A stretch of DNA of 64,000 bases from Neomoorella sulfitireducens. GTDB taxonomy: Bacteria; Bacillota; DSM-521; Neomoorellales; Neomoorellaceae. The stretch covers positions 62,001 to 126,000 of the forward strand of contig NZ_JANRHG010000007.1 of the NCBI RefSeq assembly GCF_024733845.1. Reading direction: 5' to 3'. The position numbers and the translations under genes were made by a program. This document shows, piece by piece, positions 7,151 to 14,912 of the stretch (the stretch's first letter is position 1; each line of letters begins with the position of its first letter). Below the pieces are notes generated by a model. That model saw only the letters and a list, made by a program, of their open reading frames with translations. It was not told where the DNA came from and ran no database searches.

Positions 7151-8374
7151 TTGAATGATTTGTTAATCAGGCGCGCGCGGCTCATGGATGAACCTGGAAC
7201 TGTCGATGTAGCCATAAAAGACGGGTATATTGTTGCCGCCGGGGGAGGGGTAGCCGGCTCGGCCCGGCAAATGGTCGATGCGGCAGGGAGATTATTGATC
7301 CCGGCCTTTGTCGATGCCCACCTTCACCTGGACAGGGCCCTGACGGCACCCCAGGAAGGCGTGACCTCCCTGGCAGAAGCCATTGATGATTTCCAGAGAC
7401 GCAGCCGTAGGATGGATAAAAACGATTTTATCGACCGCGGCCGCCGGGTGCTGAAGATGGCCGTGCGCCATGGAACGACTACCATGAGAACCCATATTAC
7501 CGTTAACGAAGCCCTGGGCCTCCGGGGGCTGGAAGCGGCCCTGGAGCTGAAGGAAGAATTTGCCGGGAGGGTTGAACTGCAGGTATTCGCTATGGCCGGC
7601 GAACTGGAACCGGCACCCACGCCATCATTAAAAGACTTCCTGGAAGAAGCCCTGCGCATGGGAGCAGACGGCCTGGGTGGCGCCCCCCATCTGGCGGAAC
7701 ATATGGAGGAGTGGGTAGATTTTATCTTTGAACTGGCGGGACGATATAATTCCTTGATAGACTTACATGTTGATGAAACGGATGACCCTTCGATTGCCTC
7801 CCTGGAGTATATAGCCGCCAAAACCATCCAGAACGGTTTCCAGGGGCGGGTGGTAGCCGGTCCCTGCTGCAGCCTGGCGGCCGTTGACGAAGATAAGGCA
7901 GCCCGGGCTATCGCCGCCGTAAAAGAGGCTGGCATCAGCGTTATTACTTTACCGTCATGCAATCTCTACCTCATGGGCCGCCGGGATAAAGGCCTGGTGC
8001 GGCGCGGGGTTACCAGGGTCAGGGAACTGCAGGCTGCGGGGGTAAATGTTGCCTTTGCTTCCGGTAATGTCCGCGATGCCTTCCGCCCCTTTGGTAATGC
8101 CAATATGCTGGAAGAGGCTCTACTTACCGCCCAGGTGCTACAAATGGGAACGCCCCTGGAACTAAAGAACGTTTTGAAAATGGGCACCTATAACGCCGCG
8201 GCCGCCATTGGCCTTAAGAAGTATGGAATTAAAGCCGGTGACCGGGCGGACCTGGTCCTCCTGGATGCTACCGGCCCGGCGGAGGCCATCATCGGGCAGG
8301 TCGAAAAGGTTTGTGTTATTAAGGGCGGCCGGGTGGCCGTACGGAACGACAAAAAAAGCGACCTCATCATCTAG
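7151..8374 (+). CDS. Cytosine-deaminase-like amidohydrolase with altered metal site
   Basis: The 407-residue protein aligns along its whole length with CodA-type amidohydrolases: HLHLD (H57, H59), LHVDETDD (H206), LKMGTYNAAAAIGL and a C-terminal GDRADLVLLDA beta-sandwich block. Two metal ligands of the family are missing by my alignment: the histidine in the usual AGHxxSL is P238 in AGPCCSL, and the aspartate of the usual ASDNVRD is G305 in ASGNVRD. HxH, H206 and the downstream glutamate remain. It may have a different metal arrangement, a new activity, or none. The TTG start follows GGAAGGAAG. It is monocistronic with its own promoter. The substrate cannot be stated. Confidence 0.8.
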   Translation: MNDLLIRRARLMDEPGTVDVAIKDGYIVAAGGGVAGSARQMVDAAGRLLIPAFVDAHLHLDRALTAPQEGVTSLAEAIDDFQRRSRRMDKNDFIDRGRRVLKMAVRHGTTTMRTHITVNEALGLRGLEAALELKEEFAGRVELQVFAMAGELEPAPTPSLKDFLEEALRMGADGLGGAPHLAEHMEEWVDFIFELAGRYNSLIDLHVDETDDPSIASLEYIAAKTIQNGFQGRVVAGPCCSLAAVDEDKAARAIAAVKEAGISVITLPSCNLYLMGRRDKGLVRRGVTRVRELQAAGVNVAFASGNVRDAFRPFGNANMLEEALLTAQVLQMGTPLELKNVLKMGTYNAAAAIGLKKYGIKAGDRADLVLLDATGPAEAIIGQVEKVCVIKGGRVAVRNDKKSDLII

Positions 8375-8459
8375 CATCATTTTGGCGGTTGCATAAGGGT
8401 CGGGGTGAGGTTATACTACAAATAGAAATAAAACCATATATTAACATGGAGGAATGAAA

Positions 8460-9230
8460 TTGTTAGTCGATCTTAACCCCATAGCTTTTCAACTGGGACC
8501 TGTAGCAGTGCGCTGGTACGGTATCTTCATGGCCCTCTCTTTCCTGGTAGGTTCCTGGTACCTGTACCGGGAGGGCATGAGAAGGGGACTGGATGAAGAC
8601 TTCCTCCTCAACCTGGCTATAATTGTTATTATCTGCGGGGTAATCGGGGCGCGGTTGATGTTTGTCCTCGCCAATTATCCCACCTGGTTTATAACCGACC
8701 GCATCCAGATCCTTAAAATCTACGAAGGGGGCCTTTCCTGGCACGGCGGCCTCCTGGGGGGCTTCCTGGGCGGCTGGCTTTACGCCCGGTGGAAAAGGGC
8801 CGATGCCAACCAGCTGGCGGACCTGGTAGTGCCGGGCCTGGCCTTCGGCTATTTCCTGGTACGTATCGCCAACATATTTAACCAGGAAGTATTAGGCCGG
8901 CCTACGGATTTATGGTTCGGCCGCTGGCCGGCCCAGCTTATCGGTTCGGCCATAGGCCTCCTCCTGCTGGCTCGTTATTTTTACGTCCAGGGCAAAAACC
9001 CTCCCCGCGGCTACCAGTTCTGGTCCTTTATTTTCTACCACCAGGTTTTACGGGCTGTTGTCGAGGAAACCGTGCGGGATAATCCCCTGGATGTGTGGGG
9101 CTATGTTGTTCCCCACTGGGGCCTGGGCTTCTTTACCATGACCCAGCTTGCCACCCCGTTCATCTTGCTCCTTGCTTATTACTTCATGCGACGCTCGCGT
9201 CAGGCCGCCAGGGTAAGGTATCGCAGGTAA
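8460..9230 (+). CDS. lgt: Prolipoprotein diacylglyceryl transferase
   Basis: Lgt attaches diacylglycerol to the lipobox cysteine of prelipoproteins in the cytoplasmic membrane. The 256-residue protein has about seven hydrophobic helices and the family signatures VRWYGIFMALSF, GLSWHGGLLGG and GYFLVRIANIFNQEVLGRPTD, which match the catalytic H/R/N/E region. An ATG at 8454 directly abuts the ribosome site GGAGGA (8448-8453) and is too close. TTG 8460 is correctly spaced, so I place the start there. Two lipoproteins in this window (PstS, DctP) would be its substrates. Confidence 0.95.
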   Translation: MLVDLNPIAFQLGPVAVRWYGIFMALSFLVGSWYLYREGMRRGLDEDFLLNLAIIVIICGVIGARLMFVLANYPTWFITDRIQILKIYEGGLSWHGGLLGGFLGGWLYARWKRADANQLADLVVPGLAFGYFLVRIANIFNQEVLGRPTDLWFGRWPAQLIGSAIGLLLLARYFYVQGKNPPRGYQFWSFIFYHQVLRAVVEETVRDNPLDVWGYVVPHWGLGFFTMTQLATPFILLLAYYFMRRSRQAARVRYRR

Positions 9231-9244
9231 AATGAAGGAAGGCT

Positions 9245-9283
9245 GGCGGCGAGGGGTCCTGTACCCGGGCGCCGCCTTTTTTA
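9245..9283 (+). terminator. Intrinsic terminator after lgt
   Basis: GGCGGCG, an 18-base loop region, CGCCGCC, then TTTTTT. Confidence 0.85.
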
Positions 9284-9410
9284 TTAATTCATGGCCGCTG
9301 TGAATTGTGGTAAATTTAATTGAGGTATAATCTCAGCTTTATTTGTTTTTAACCTTCAGGTGCTACAATCTTAATTGAAGGGAAACAATACCTGAAGGAG
9401 GTAGAAGCAG

Positions 9411-9563
9411 ATGAATAAAGGATTAGTTTTCCTGCTGAAAGAGTGTTACTGGCTCCTGGAAAAGACGGTAGAAATACCCTGGCAACTGCGGCAGATGCGG
9501 GTGGAAGTCGCGCGTGAAATAGCTGAACGAGGAAAGAGGGGCAGGGACAAAAAAATTGCTTAA
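9411..9563 (+). CDS. Small protein of 50 residues, unknown function
   Basis: ATG 9411 is preceded by a strong ribosome site (GAAGGAGGT, 7 bp spacing), and an intrinsic terminator starts 13 bp after the stop, so this reads as a complete small transcription unit. The protein starts MNKGLVFLLKECYWLLEKTV and continues as an amphipathic, highly charged helix rich in Arg/Glu (REIAERGKRGRDKKIA at the end). It has no signal peptide, and a single short hydrophobic patch is visible. I do not recognise a family. Candidate -10 boxes (TATAAT near 9326, TACAAT near 9363) lie upstream. Confidence 0.65.
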   Translation: MNKGLVFLLKECYWLLEKTVEIPWQLRQMRVEVAREIAERGKRGRDKKIA

Positions 9564-9575
9564 GAAAAATTAACG

Positions 9576-9612
9576 GCAGGGTCCAATTCAGAATGGAGGA
9601 CCCTGCTTTTTA
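9576..9612 (+). terminator. Intrinsic terminator after the small gene
   Basis: GCAGGGTCC, a 13-base loop, GGACCCTGC, then TTTTTAATTTT. Confidence 0.88.
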
Positions 9613-9637
9613 ATTTTAACTTAACATGATATTAACC
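9610..9637 (+). promoter_or_regulatory. PhoP-box-like direct repeats upstream of pstS
   Basis: TTAATT, TTAACA and TTAACC begin at 9610, 9621 and 9632, a period of 11 bp. This matches the Gram-positive PhoP box (TTAACA-like hexamers with 5-bp gaps). A TATAAC at 9653-9658 could be the -10 box. It would activate the pst operon when phosphate is low. Confidence 0.6.
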
Positions 9638-9733
9638 TGCGGATAATTTAAATATAACACCGGTTTTTTATAATAAACTGTGGGCGAACTGCAAACTACT
9701 TACTGGAAGTATTAAACCCGGAGGAGGATTTAA

Positions 9734-10840
9734 ATGCCCTGGAAGAAAAGCAAGGGGATAATGGTGCTGGCAATGGTTCTGGCGTTGCTGGTGCTGGCAA
9801 CCGCTTGCGGTAAGAGCGATGAAGCCGGCAAAGGGCCGGCTGGTGGCAGTGATGGCAAGGCGCAAACTGTATATTTAAACGGTGCCGGCGCGTCATTCCC
9901 CTACCCCCTTTACAGCAAGTGGATATCTGAGTACAACAAAGTTGCTCCCCATGTTAATATAGACTACCAGTCCATCGGCAGCGGGGGTGGCATCAAGGGC
10001 ATCATCGAGGAAACCGTCGATTTTGCCGGCAGTGACGCTCCCATGAAAGATGAACAGATGGCCAGGGCCCGGGGAGAAATTATCCACATTCCTACGGTTA
10101 TTGGTGCCGTCGTAATTACCTATAATCTGGAAGGAGTTAACACGGGCCTCAAGCTGACGCCGGAAGTTATAGGTAATATTTTCTTGGGGAAAATTAAAAA
10201 GTGGAATGACCCGGCTATAACTGCCATCAACCCGGGGGTCGAACTGCCTGATAAAGAGATCGCCGTCGTTCACCGCTCTGACGGTAGCGGTACTACCAAT
10301 ATTTTTACCGATTATCTCAGCAGCACCAGCCCGGAATGGAAAGAAAAAGTAGGAACGGGTACAGCCGTTGAATGGCCGGTAGGTATTGGCGCCAAGGGTA
10401 ATGAAGGCGTGGCCGGTACCGTAAAGCAGACGCCGGGCGGGATCGGCTATGTTGAGCTTGCCTATGCTGTCCAGAACCAGTTGCCTTATGCTTTCATTAA
10501 AAACCTTGCGGGTAAATTTGTTGAGCCTACCCTGGATACCACAACTGCCGCTGCTGCCGGCGCAGTTGCCAGCATGCCTGAAGATATGCGGGTATCTATC
10601 GTCAATGCTCCCGGCGAAAACGCCTATCCCATTGCCGGCTTTACCTACCTCCTGTTATATAAAGAGCAGATGGACAGAAATAAAGGTACGGAACTGGCTA
10701 AATTCCTGTGGTGGGCAGTTCATGATGGGGAGGCTTTTGCCAAAGACCTGCTCTATGCACCGCTACCCGAAAACGTCCGGCAGCGGGTTGAAGCCAGGAT
10801 CAAGGAGATTAATTATCAAGGAGAACCTCTTTTTAAGTAA
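9734..10840 (+). CDS. pstS: Phosphate-binding lipoprotein PstS
   Basis: The 368-residue protein has a lipoprotein signal peptide with lipobox LATAC (cysteine about residue 25) and the PstS fold: GAGASFPYPLYSKWISEY, YQSIGSGGGIKGI, DFAGSDAPM, VHRSDGSGTTNIFTDYLS. These loops bind phosphate through Ser/Thr/Asp/Arg. It delivers phosphate to PstC-PstA. The start follows GGAGGAGG. It leads the pstSCAB operon; a hairpin separates it from pstC. Confidence 0.96.
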   Translation: MPWKKSKGIMVLAMVLALLVLATACGKSDEAGKGPAGGSDGKAQTVYLNGAGASFPYPLYSKWISEYNKVAPHVNIDYQSIGSGGGIKGIIEETVDFAGSDAPMKDEQMARARGEIIHIPTVIGAVVITYNLEGVNTGLKLTPEVIGNIFLGKIKKWNDPAITAINPGVELPDKEIAVVHRSDGSGTTNIFTDYLSSTSPEWKEKVGTGTAVEWPVGIGAKGNEGVAGTVKQTPGGIGYVELAYAVQNQLPYAFIKNLAGKFVEPTLDTTTAAAAGAVASMPEDMRVSIVNAPGENAYPIAGFTYLLLYKEQMDRNKGTELAKFLWWAVHDGEAFAKDLLYAPLPENVRQRVEARIKEINYQGEPLFK

Positions 10841-10873
10841 TTTCTGGTTTTGGTATCAGGAAAACAGGCAAAA

Positions 10874-10907
10874 GGGGAAATTGCGGGCCCGGCCCGGCGA
10901 TTTCCCC
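10874..10907 (+). terminator. Stem-loop between pstS and pstC
   Basis: GGGGAAAT and ATTTCCCC enclose a GC-rich inner segment. No strong T-run follows. It is more likely an RNA-stabilising or partial-termination element that keeps PstS in excess over the permease than a full terminator. Confidence 0.55.
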
Positions 10908-11030
10908 TATATTTGCAGGGGGAAGAATTTACCCCCAAACATGTTACATTTAAAGGATTTGCGACTTTTGATGGCGAATATCAACAATAATTGAATATTT
11001 TATATCTAGAGCTGGCGGAGGATTATATAA

Positions 11031-11975
11031 ATGCAAAAGCCGAGCCACCAAAGCAGGCAGTGGGGCGACGCTGTCTTTCGCGGTCTTACATTGCTGGCAG
11101 CCCTGGTAATGGTGGGCTTGATACTGGTTATTGCCCTTCAATTAATTAAAGGATCCCAGCCGGCCTTTGCCCGTTTTGGCCTTGGATTTATTACCGGTTC
11201 CAGGTGGGACCCCGTCCACGGCGACTTTGGTTCTCTCCCCCTGGTTTATGGTACGGTTGTTTCCTCCCTTATCGCCCTGATCATTGCCGTCCCCCTGAGC
11301 CTGGGCATTGCCATCTATCTTGCCGAACTGGCACCGCAACGGGTGCGGGCCCCCCTCTCTTTCCTCGTCGAACTGCTGGCCGCCATCCCCAGCGTTGTCT
11401 ATGGCTTATGGGGCATATTTGTCCTGGTACCCTGGATACGCACGTCTTTGGAGCCGTTTTTGCACCGGTTTTTGGGTTGGCTGCCCTTTTTTCAAGGTAC
11501 TTTTTATGGCTTCGGTATGCTGGCGGCCGGGATTATCCTGGCTATTATGATTACACCCACCATTTCTGCAGTTTCCCGGGAAGTATTGCTGGCCGTTCCC
11601 GTCTCCCAGCGGGAGGCCATGCTGGCTTTAGGCGCTACCCGGTGGGAAACGATCAAGATGGCCGTCCTTCCCTACGGGCGGTCGGGGATCCTGGGGGCCG
11701 TTATTCTCGGGCTGGGACGTGCCATCGGCGAGACCATGGCCGTGACCATGGTCATCGGTAACCGGCCTCAGGTTTCACCGTCGGTATTTGAGCTGGCCCA
11801 GACAATTGCCAGTATTATAGCCAATGAGTTCAGCGAGGCTTTTGACGACCTGCACCTGTCGGCCCTGGTGATGGCAGGCCTGGTCCTGTTTATTGTCACC
11901 CTCCTTTTGAATATTATAGCCCGTCTCCTGGTGTGGCGCGTGGCCAGGGCCCCGGAAGGAATGAGCAGGGAATGA
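11031..11975 (+). CDS. pstC: Phosphate ABC transporter permease PstC
   Basis: The 314-residue inner-membrane permease has six predicted helices and the ABC-permease EAA loop that contacts PstB (REAMLALGATRWETIKMAVLP near residues 200-220). The PstC hallmark LVELLAAIPSVVYGLWG is present. The stop overlaps the pstA start (ATGA at 11972), indicating coupling. Confidence 0.95.
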   Translation: MQKPSHQSRQWGDAVFRGLTLLAALVMVGLILVIALQLIKGSQPAFARFGLGFITGSRWDPVHGDFGSLPLVYGTVVSSLIALIIAVPLSLGIAIYLAELAPQRVRAPLSFLVELLAAIPSVVYGLWGIFVLVPWIRTSLEPFLHRFLGWLPFFQGTFYGFGMLAAGIILAIMITPTISAVSREVLLAVPVSQREAMLALGATRWETIKMAVLPYGRSGILGAVILGLGRAIGETMAVTMVIGNRPQVSPSVFELAQTIASIIANEFSEAFDDLHLSALVMAGLVLFIVTLLLNIIARLLVWRVARAPEGMSRE

Positions 11976-12820
11976 CAGGAGAACGTAACCAGCGCCGCAA
12001 GTTTATGAACAACCTGATGTTTGTCCTGGCCCTGGGCGCTACGATAATGGCCCTTATCCCCCTGGGCAGCATTCTCCTCTATGTGGCCAGCAAGGGCCTT
12101 ATAGCCCTCAACTGGGACTTCTTTACCCAGCTTCCCAAACCTGTTGGCGAACCCGGCGGCGGCCTGGCCAATGCCATTGCCGGCACCCTGATTTTAGTGG
12201 GGCTGGCCTCGCTAATGGGAATTCCCCTGGGGATTTTGACGGGTATCTATCTCTCGGAGTTCAGCCGGGGACGGCTGGCCTGGCTGGTCAGGTTTATCTG
12301 TGACGTCATGACCGGTATCCCCTCAATCATTGTTGGTATCGTCGTCTATGGCACCCTTGTCCTGGCCATGAAGCGTTTTTCCGCCATTGCCGGCGGGGTT
12401 GCCCTGGCCATTATTATGCTGCCGCTGGTTACCCGGACCACAGAAGAGATGCTGAAACTCGTACCCCACAGCCTGCGTGAGGCTTCCCTGGCCCTGGGGG
12501 CCTCCCGCTGGCGTACCACTTACAGTATCGTCCTGCGTAGCGCCATGGGAGGAATCATTACCGGTTCTCTCCTCGCGGTGGCCAGGATTGCCGGGGAAAC
12601 AGCCCCCCTCCTGTTTACGGCTTTAAACAGCCGCTACTGGCATACCGGCCTGGACCAGCGTATTGCCTCCCTGCCGGTGTACATCTACACCTATGCCACC
12701 ACGCCCTACGATGAGCTGCACCGGCTGGCCTGGGGGGCGGCCCTGGTGCTGGTGGCTATGGTCATGGTTGCCAGCCTTGCGGCGCGGCTGGCCGGCCGCA
12801 AGGCCGGAGGAGGGAGATAA
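11972..12820 (+). CDS. pstA: Phosphate ABC transporter permease PstA
   Basis: A 282-residue permease with six hydrophobic segments, the CDVMTGIPSIIVGIVVYG motif and an EAA loop (REASLALGASRWRTTYSIVL). I place the start at ATG 11972, in a four-base overlap with the pstC stop; a GTG further upstream (11933) has no ribosome site. It forms the channel with PstC. Confidence 0.94.
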   Translation: MTGERNQRRKFMNNLMFVLALGATIMALIPLGSILLYVASKGLIALNWDFFTQLPKPVGEPGGGLANAIAGTLILVGLASLMGIPLGILTGIYLSEFSRGRLAWLVRFICDVMTGIPSIIVGIVVYGTLVLAMKRFSAIAGGVALAIIMLPLVTRTTEEMLKLVPHSLREASLALGASRWRTTYSIVLRSAMGGIITGSLLAVARIAGETAPLLFTALNSRYWHTGLDQRIASLPVYIYTYATTPYDELHRLAWGAALVLVAMVMVASLAARLAGRKAGGGR

Positions 12821-12823
12821 AGC

Positions 12824-13582
12824 ATGGACACCAGATTAATGGCCGAGGATTTCAGCGCCTGGTACGGCCAGAACCAGGTAGTAAAAAACGTTACCCTGCC
12901 AGTATTTGCCAACCAAATTACGGCCATTATCGGCCCTTCGGGTTGCGGCAAATCTACTTTTATCCGCTGCCTGAACCGCATGCACGAGGTAATTCCCGGG
13001 ACCCGTACCAGGGGCAGGGTGCTCCTGGACGGCGAAAATATCTATGCCAATAGAGTCGATCCGGTAGAAATACGCCGCCGCGTGGGCATGGTCTTTCAAA
13101 AGCCCAATCCCTTCCCTACCATGTCAATTTTTGATAACGTCGCGGCGGGGCTCCGGTTACATGGCCTGCCCCCCGGGACGACTGCTGAGGAAGTAGTGAA
13201 AAGATGCCTGAAAATGGTGGGGTTGTGGAATGAAGTCAAGGACCGCCTCCGGGATTCAGGCGTCAGCCTGTCCGGGGGCCAGCAGCAGCGCCTGTGCATT
13301 GCCAGGGCCCTGGCCGTTGAGCCGGAAATATTGCTCATGGACGAGCCCTGCTCGGCCCTCGATCCGGTATCTACCATGAAAATAGAGGAGTTGATTAAAG
13401 AGCTGAAAGAAAGATATACCATTGTTATCGTGACCCATAGTATGCACCAGGCCGCCCGGGTGGCCGACTATACCGCTTTTTTTCTCAACGGCCAGTTGAT
13501 AGAGTTCGGCCCGACATCCGCTATTTTTACCAATCCCCGGGACCAGCGGACCGAGGATTATATAACCGGTCGCTTTGGTTAA
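12824..13582 (+). CDS. pstB: Phosphate ABC transporter ATPase PstB
   Basis: The 252-residue ATPase has Walker [10 protein letters not shown] (about residues 38-46), the PstB-specific [17 protein letters not shown]-loop, signature LSGGQQQR, Walker B ILLMDEP and switch histidine in VTHSMHQA. It powers phosphate import by PstCA. It starts 3 bp after pstA behind GGAGGAGGGA. No phoU follows, which is unusual for a complete pst operon. Confidence 0.96.
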   Translation: MDTRLMAEDFSAWYGQNQVVKNVTLPVFANQITAIIGPSGCGKSTFIRCLNRMHEVIPGTRTRGRVLLDGENIYANRVDPVEIRRRVGMVFQKPNPFPTMSIFDNVAAGLRLHGLPPGTTAEEVVKRCLKMVGLWNEVKDRLRDSGVSLSGGQQQRLCIARALAVEPEILLMDEPCSALDPVSTMKIEELIKELKERYTIVIVTHSMHQAARVADYTAFFLNGQLIEFGPTSAIFTNPRDQRTEDYITGRFG

Positions 13583-13653
13583 GAAACCCGCCACCTTTCA
13601 ACGCGCAAAAGCTGCGCATCATCTTATCCGGGGATCTGGCCACAATTTATGTT

Positions 13654-13676
13654 AGCCGCCTGCCGGCGGCTTTTTT
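13654..13676 (+). terminator. Intrinsic terminator of the pst operon
   Basis: AGCCGCC-TGCC-GGCGGCT followed by TTTTTT. Confidence 0.88.
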
Positions 13677-13775
13677 GCTCTCCGGTATTTGGCAGGAATT
13701 CCAAGCCGGGCGGCGAAAAGGGATATAGCGAAAAATGATGCGCGCAGGCTGCGTGTTTACATGGAGGTGGCGCCG

Positions 13776-14912
13776 TTGTTCCGTGTCCTGCACCTGGCGG
13801 ACCTGCACCTGGGCTACCGGCCCGACCTTCCGGCACCCCTCGGGGAAGAAGTCGGCCGGGAGCGCAACGGGGTTTTAAAGGCGGCCGTTGACCTGGCCTT
13901 GGACCCCGGCCGGGGGATCGGCATGGTCCTCATTGCCGGGGATCTCTTTGACAACCACCGGCCGGAGGCTTCCCTGGTAGAGACAACCATCCGCGAGTTG
14001 AACCGTCTGGAAGCCGCCGGGATCCGGGTGGTGACGGTGCCGGGAAATCATGACGAAATTACATACCACGATTCCGTCTACCGCCTTGAAGCCGGGCGCT
14101 GGCCGGGCATCCTGGTTACCGACCCCATGCCGGCGAAAATAACAACCTTAAATATTAACGGCGATGCCTGTCACCTGGTGGCCATGGCCTATACAGGCGG
14201 CGTCAGCCGGGTAGACGGCCCGTTGAAGGCCTTCCCTCCCCCTGAAGGAAGGGGGATTAACCTGGCTGTTTTTCACGGTTCTCTGGACTGGGACGGGGGA
14301 GAAAGGAGCCTGCCGCTGGACGGGGAAGCCCTGGCCGCCGCAGGCTACGATTATATAGCCCTGGGCCACATCCACCGGGGGGGGCAAAAGCAGCTGGGCA
14401 GGGGCCTGGCCTGTTATGGGGGCATGGTAGCGGGGAGGAGTTTTGCCGACCCCGGTACCGGCCTCTGGACTATAGCCACCCTGGGAGACGGGCCGGCCCG
14501 GGTGGAACAGGTACCGGCGCCGGTAAGGCCCTGGCGGGTAGTGGAGCTGGACGTTACGGCTTTTCACGCAGGGGAGGAACTGGAGGCGGCCGCCAGGGAG
14601 ATGCTTCCCCCTGCCGCCCTGGTGCAGGTGCGCCTGACGGGTACCATCGCCTTTGACCTGGACCCGGAGGGCCTGCGGGCGCGCCTGGCTTCCCGTTGCT
14701 TCTACCTGGAACTGGTGAATGATACGGAAGGGTGGGCGCCGGAAATCCTGGAAAACCTGGCCGCCGAACCGACCATCAGGGGCCTTTTTGTCCGCCGCCT
14801 GCAGGAAAAGCTGGCCGGTGCGACGGGACCCGGGGAAGTGGAAGTAGCGCGCCGGGCCCTTTTACGCGGGGTCCTGGCCCTGAAGGGAGGCGGCGGCCCA
14901 TGCCGGCTGTAA
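13776..14912 (+). CDS. SbcD/YhaO-type DNA repair exonuclease (metallophosphoesterase)
   Basis: The 378-residue protein carries the calcineurin-type motifs of Mre11/SbcD: ADLHLG, GDLFD, VPGNHDE and GHIH, which bind two Mn ions at the nuclease centre. It would work with the SMC-like ATPase encoded next (overlap 13 bp) to cut hairpins and protein-blocked DNA ends. Start choice: ATG 13761 overlaps the ribosome site GGAGGTG (13763-13769), whereas TTG 13776 is properly spaced and puts the first residues at FRVLHLADLHLG. The pairing with a membrane-segment ATPase resembles Bacillus YhaO/YhaN more than classical SbcD/SbcC. Confidence 0.9.
   Translation: MFRVLHLADLHLGYRPDLPAPLGEEVGRERNGVLKAAVDLALDPGRGIGMVLIAGDLFDNHRPEASLVETTIRELNRLEAAGIRVVTVPGNHDEITYHDSVYRLEAGRWPGILVTDPMPAKITTLNINGDACHLVAMAYTGGVSRVDGPLKAFPPPEGRGINLAVFHGSLDWDGGERSLPLDGEALAAAGYDYIALGHIHRGGQKQLGRGLACYGGMVAGRSFADPGTGLWTIATLGDGPARVEQVPAPVRPWRVVELDVTAFHAGEELEAAAREMLPPAALVQVRLTGTIAFDLDPEGLRARLASRCFYLELVNDTEGWAPEILENLAAEPTIRGLFVRRLQEKLAGATGPGEVEVARRALLRGVLALKGGGGPCRL

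Noticed and set aside
11933-11972. Upstream GTG start for pstA
   Set aside because: It would overlap pstC by 43 bp with no ribosome site; the ATGA overlap at 11972 is the usual coupling arrangement.
13613-13743. Inverted repeat GCGCATCAT / ATGATGCGC flanking the pst terminator
   Set aside because: The arms are only 9 bp and over 100 bp apart, with an independent strong terminator between them; no clear role.
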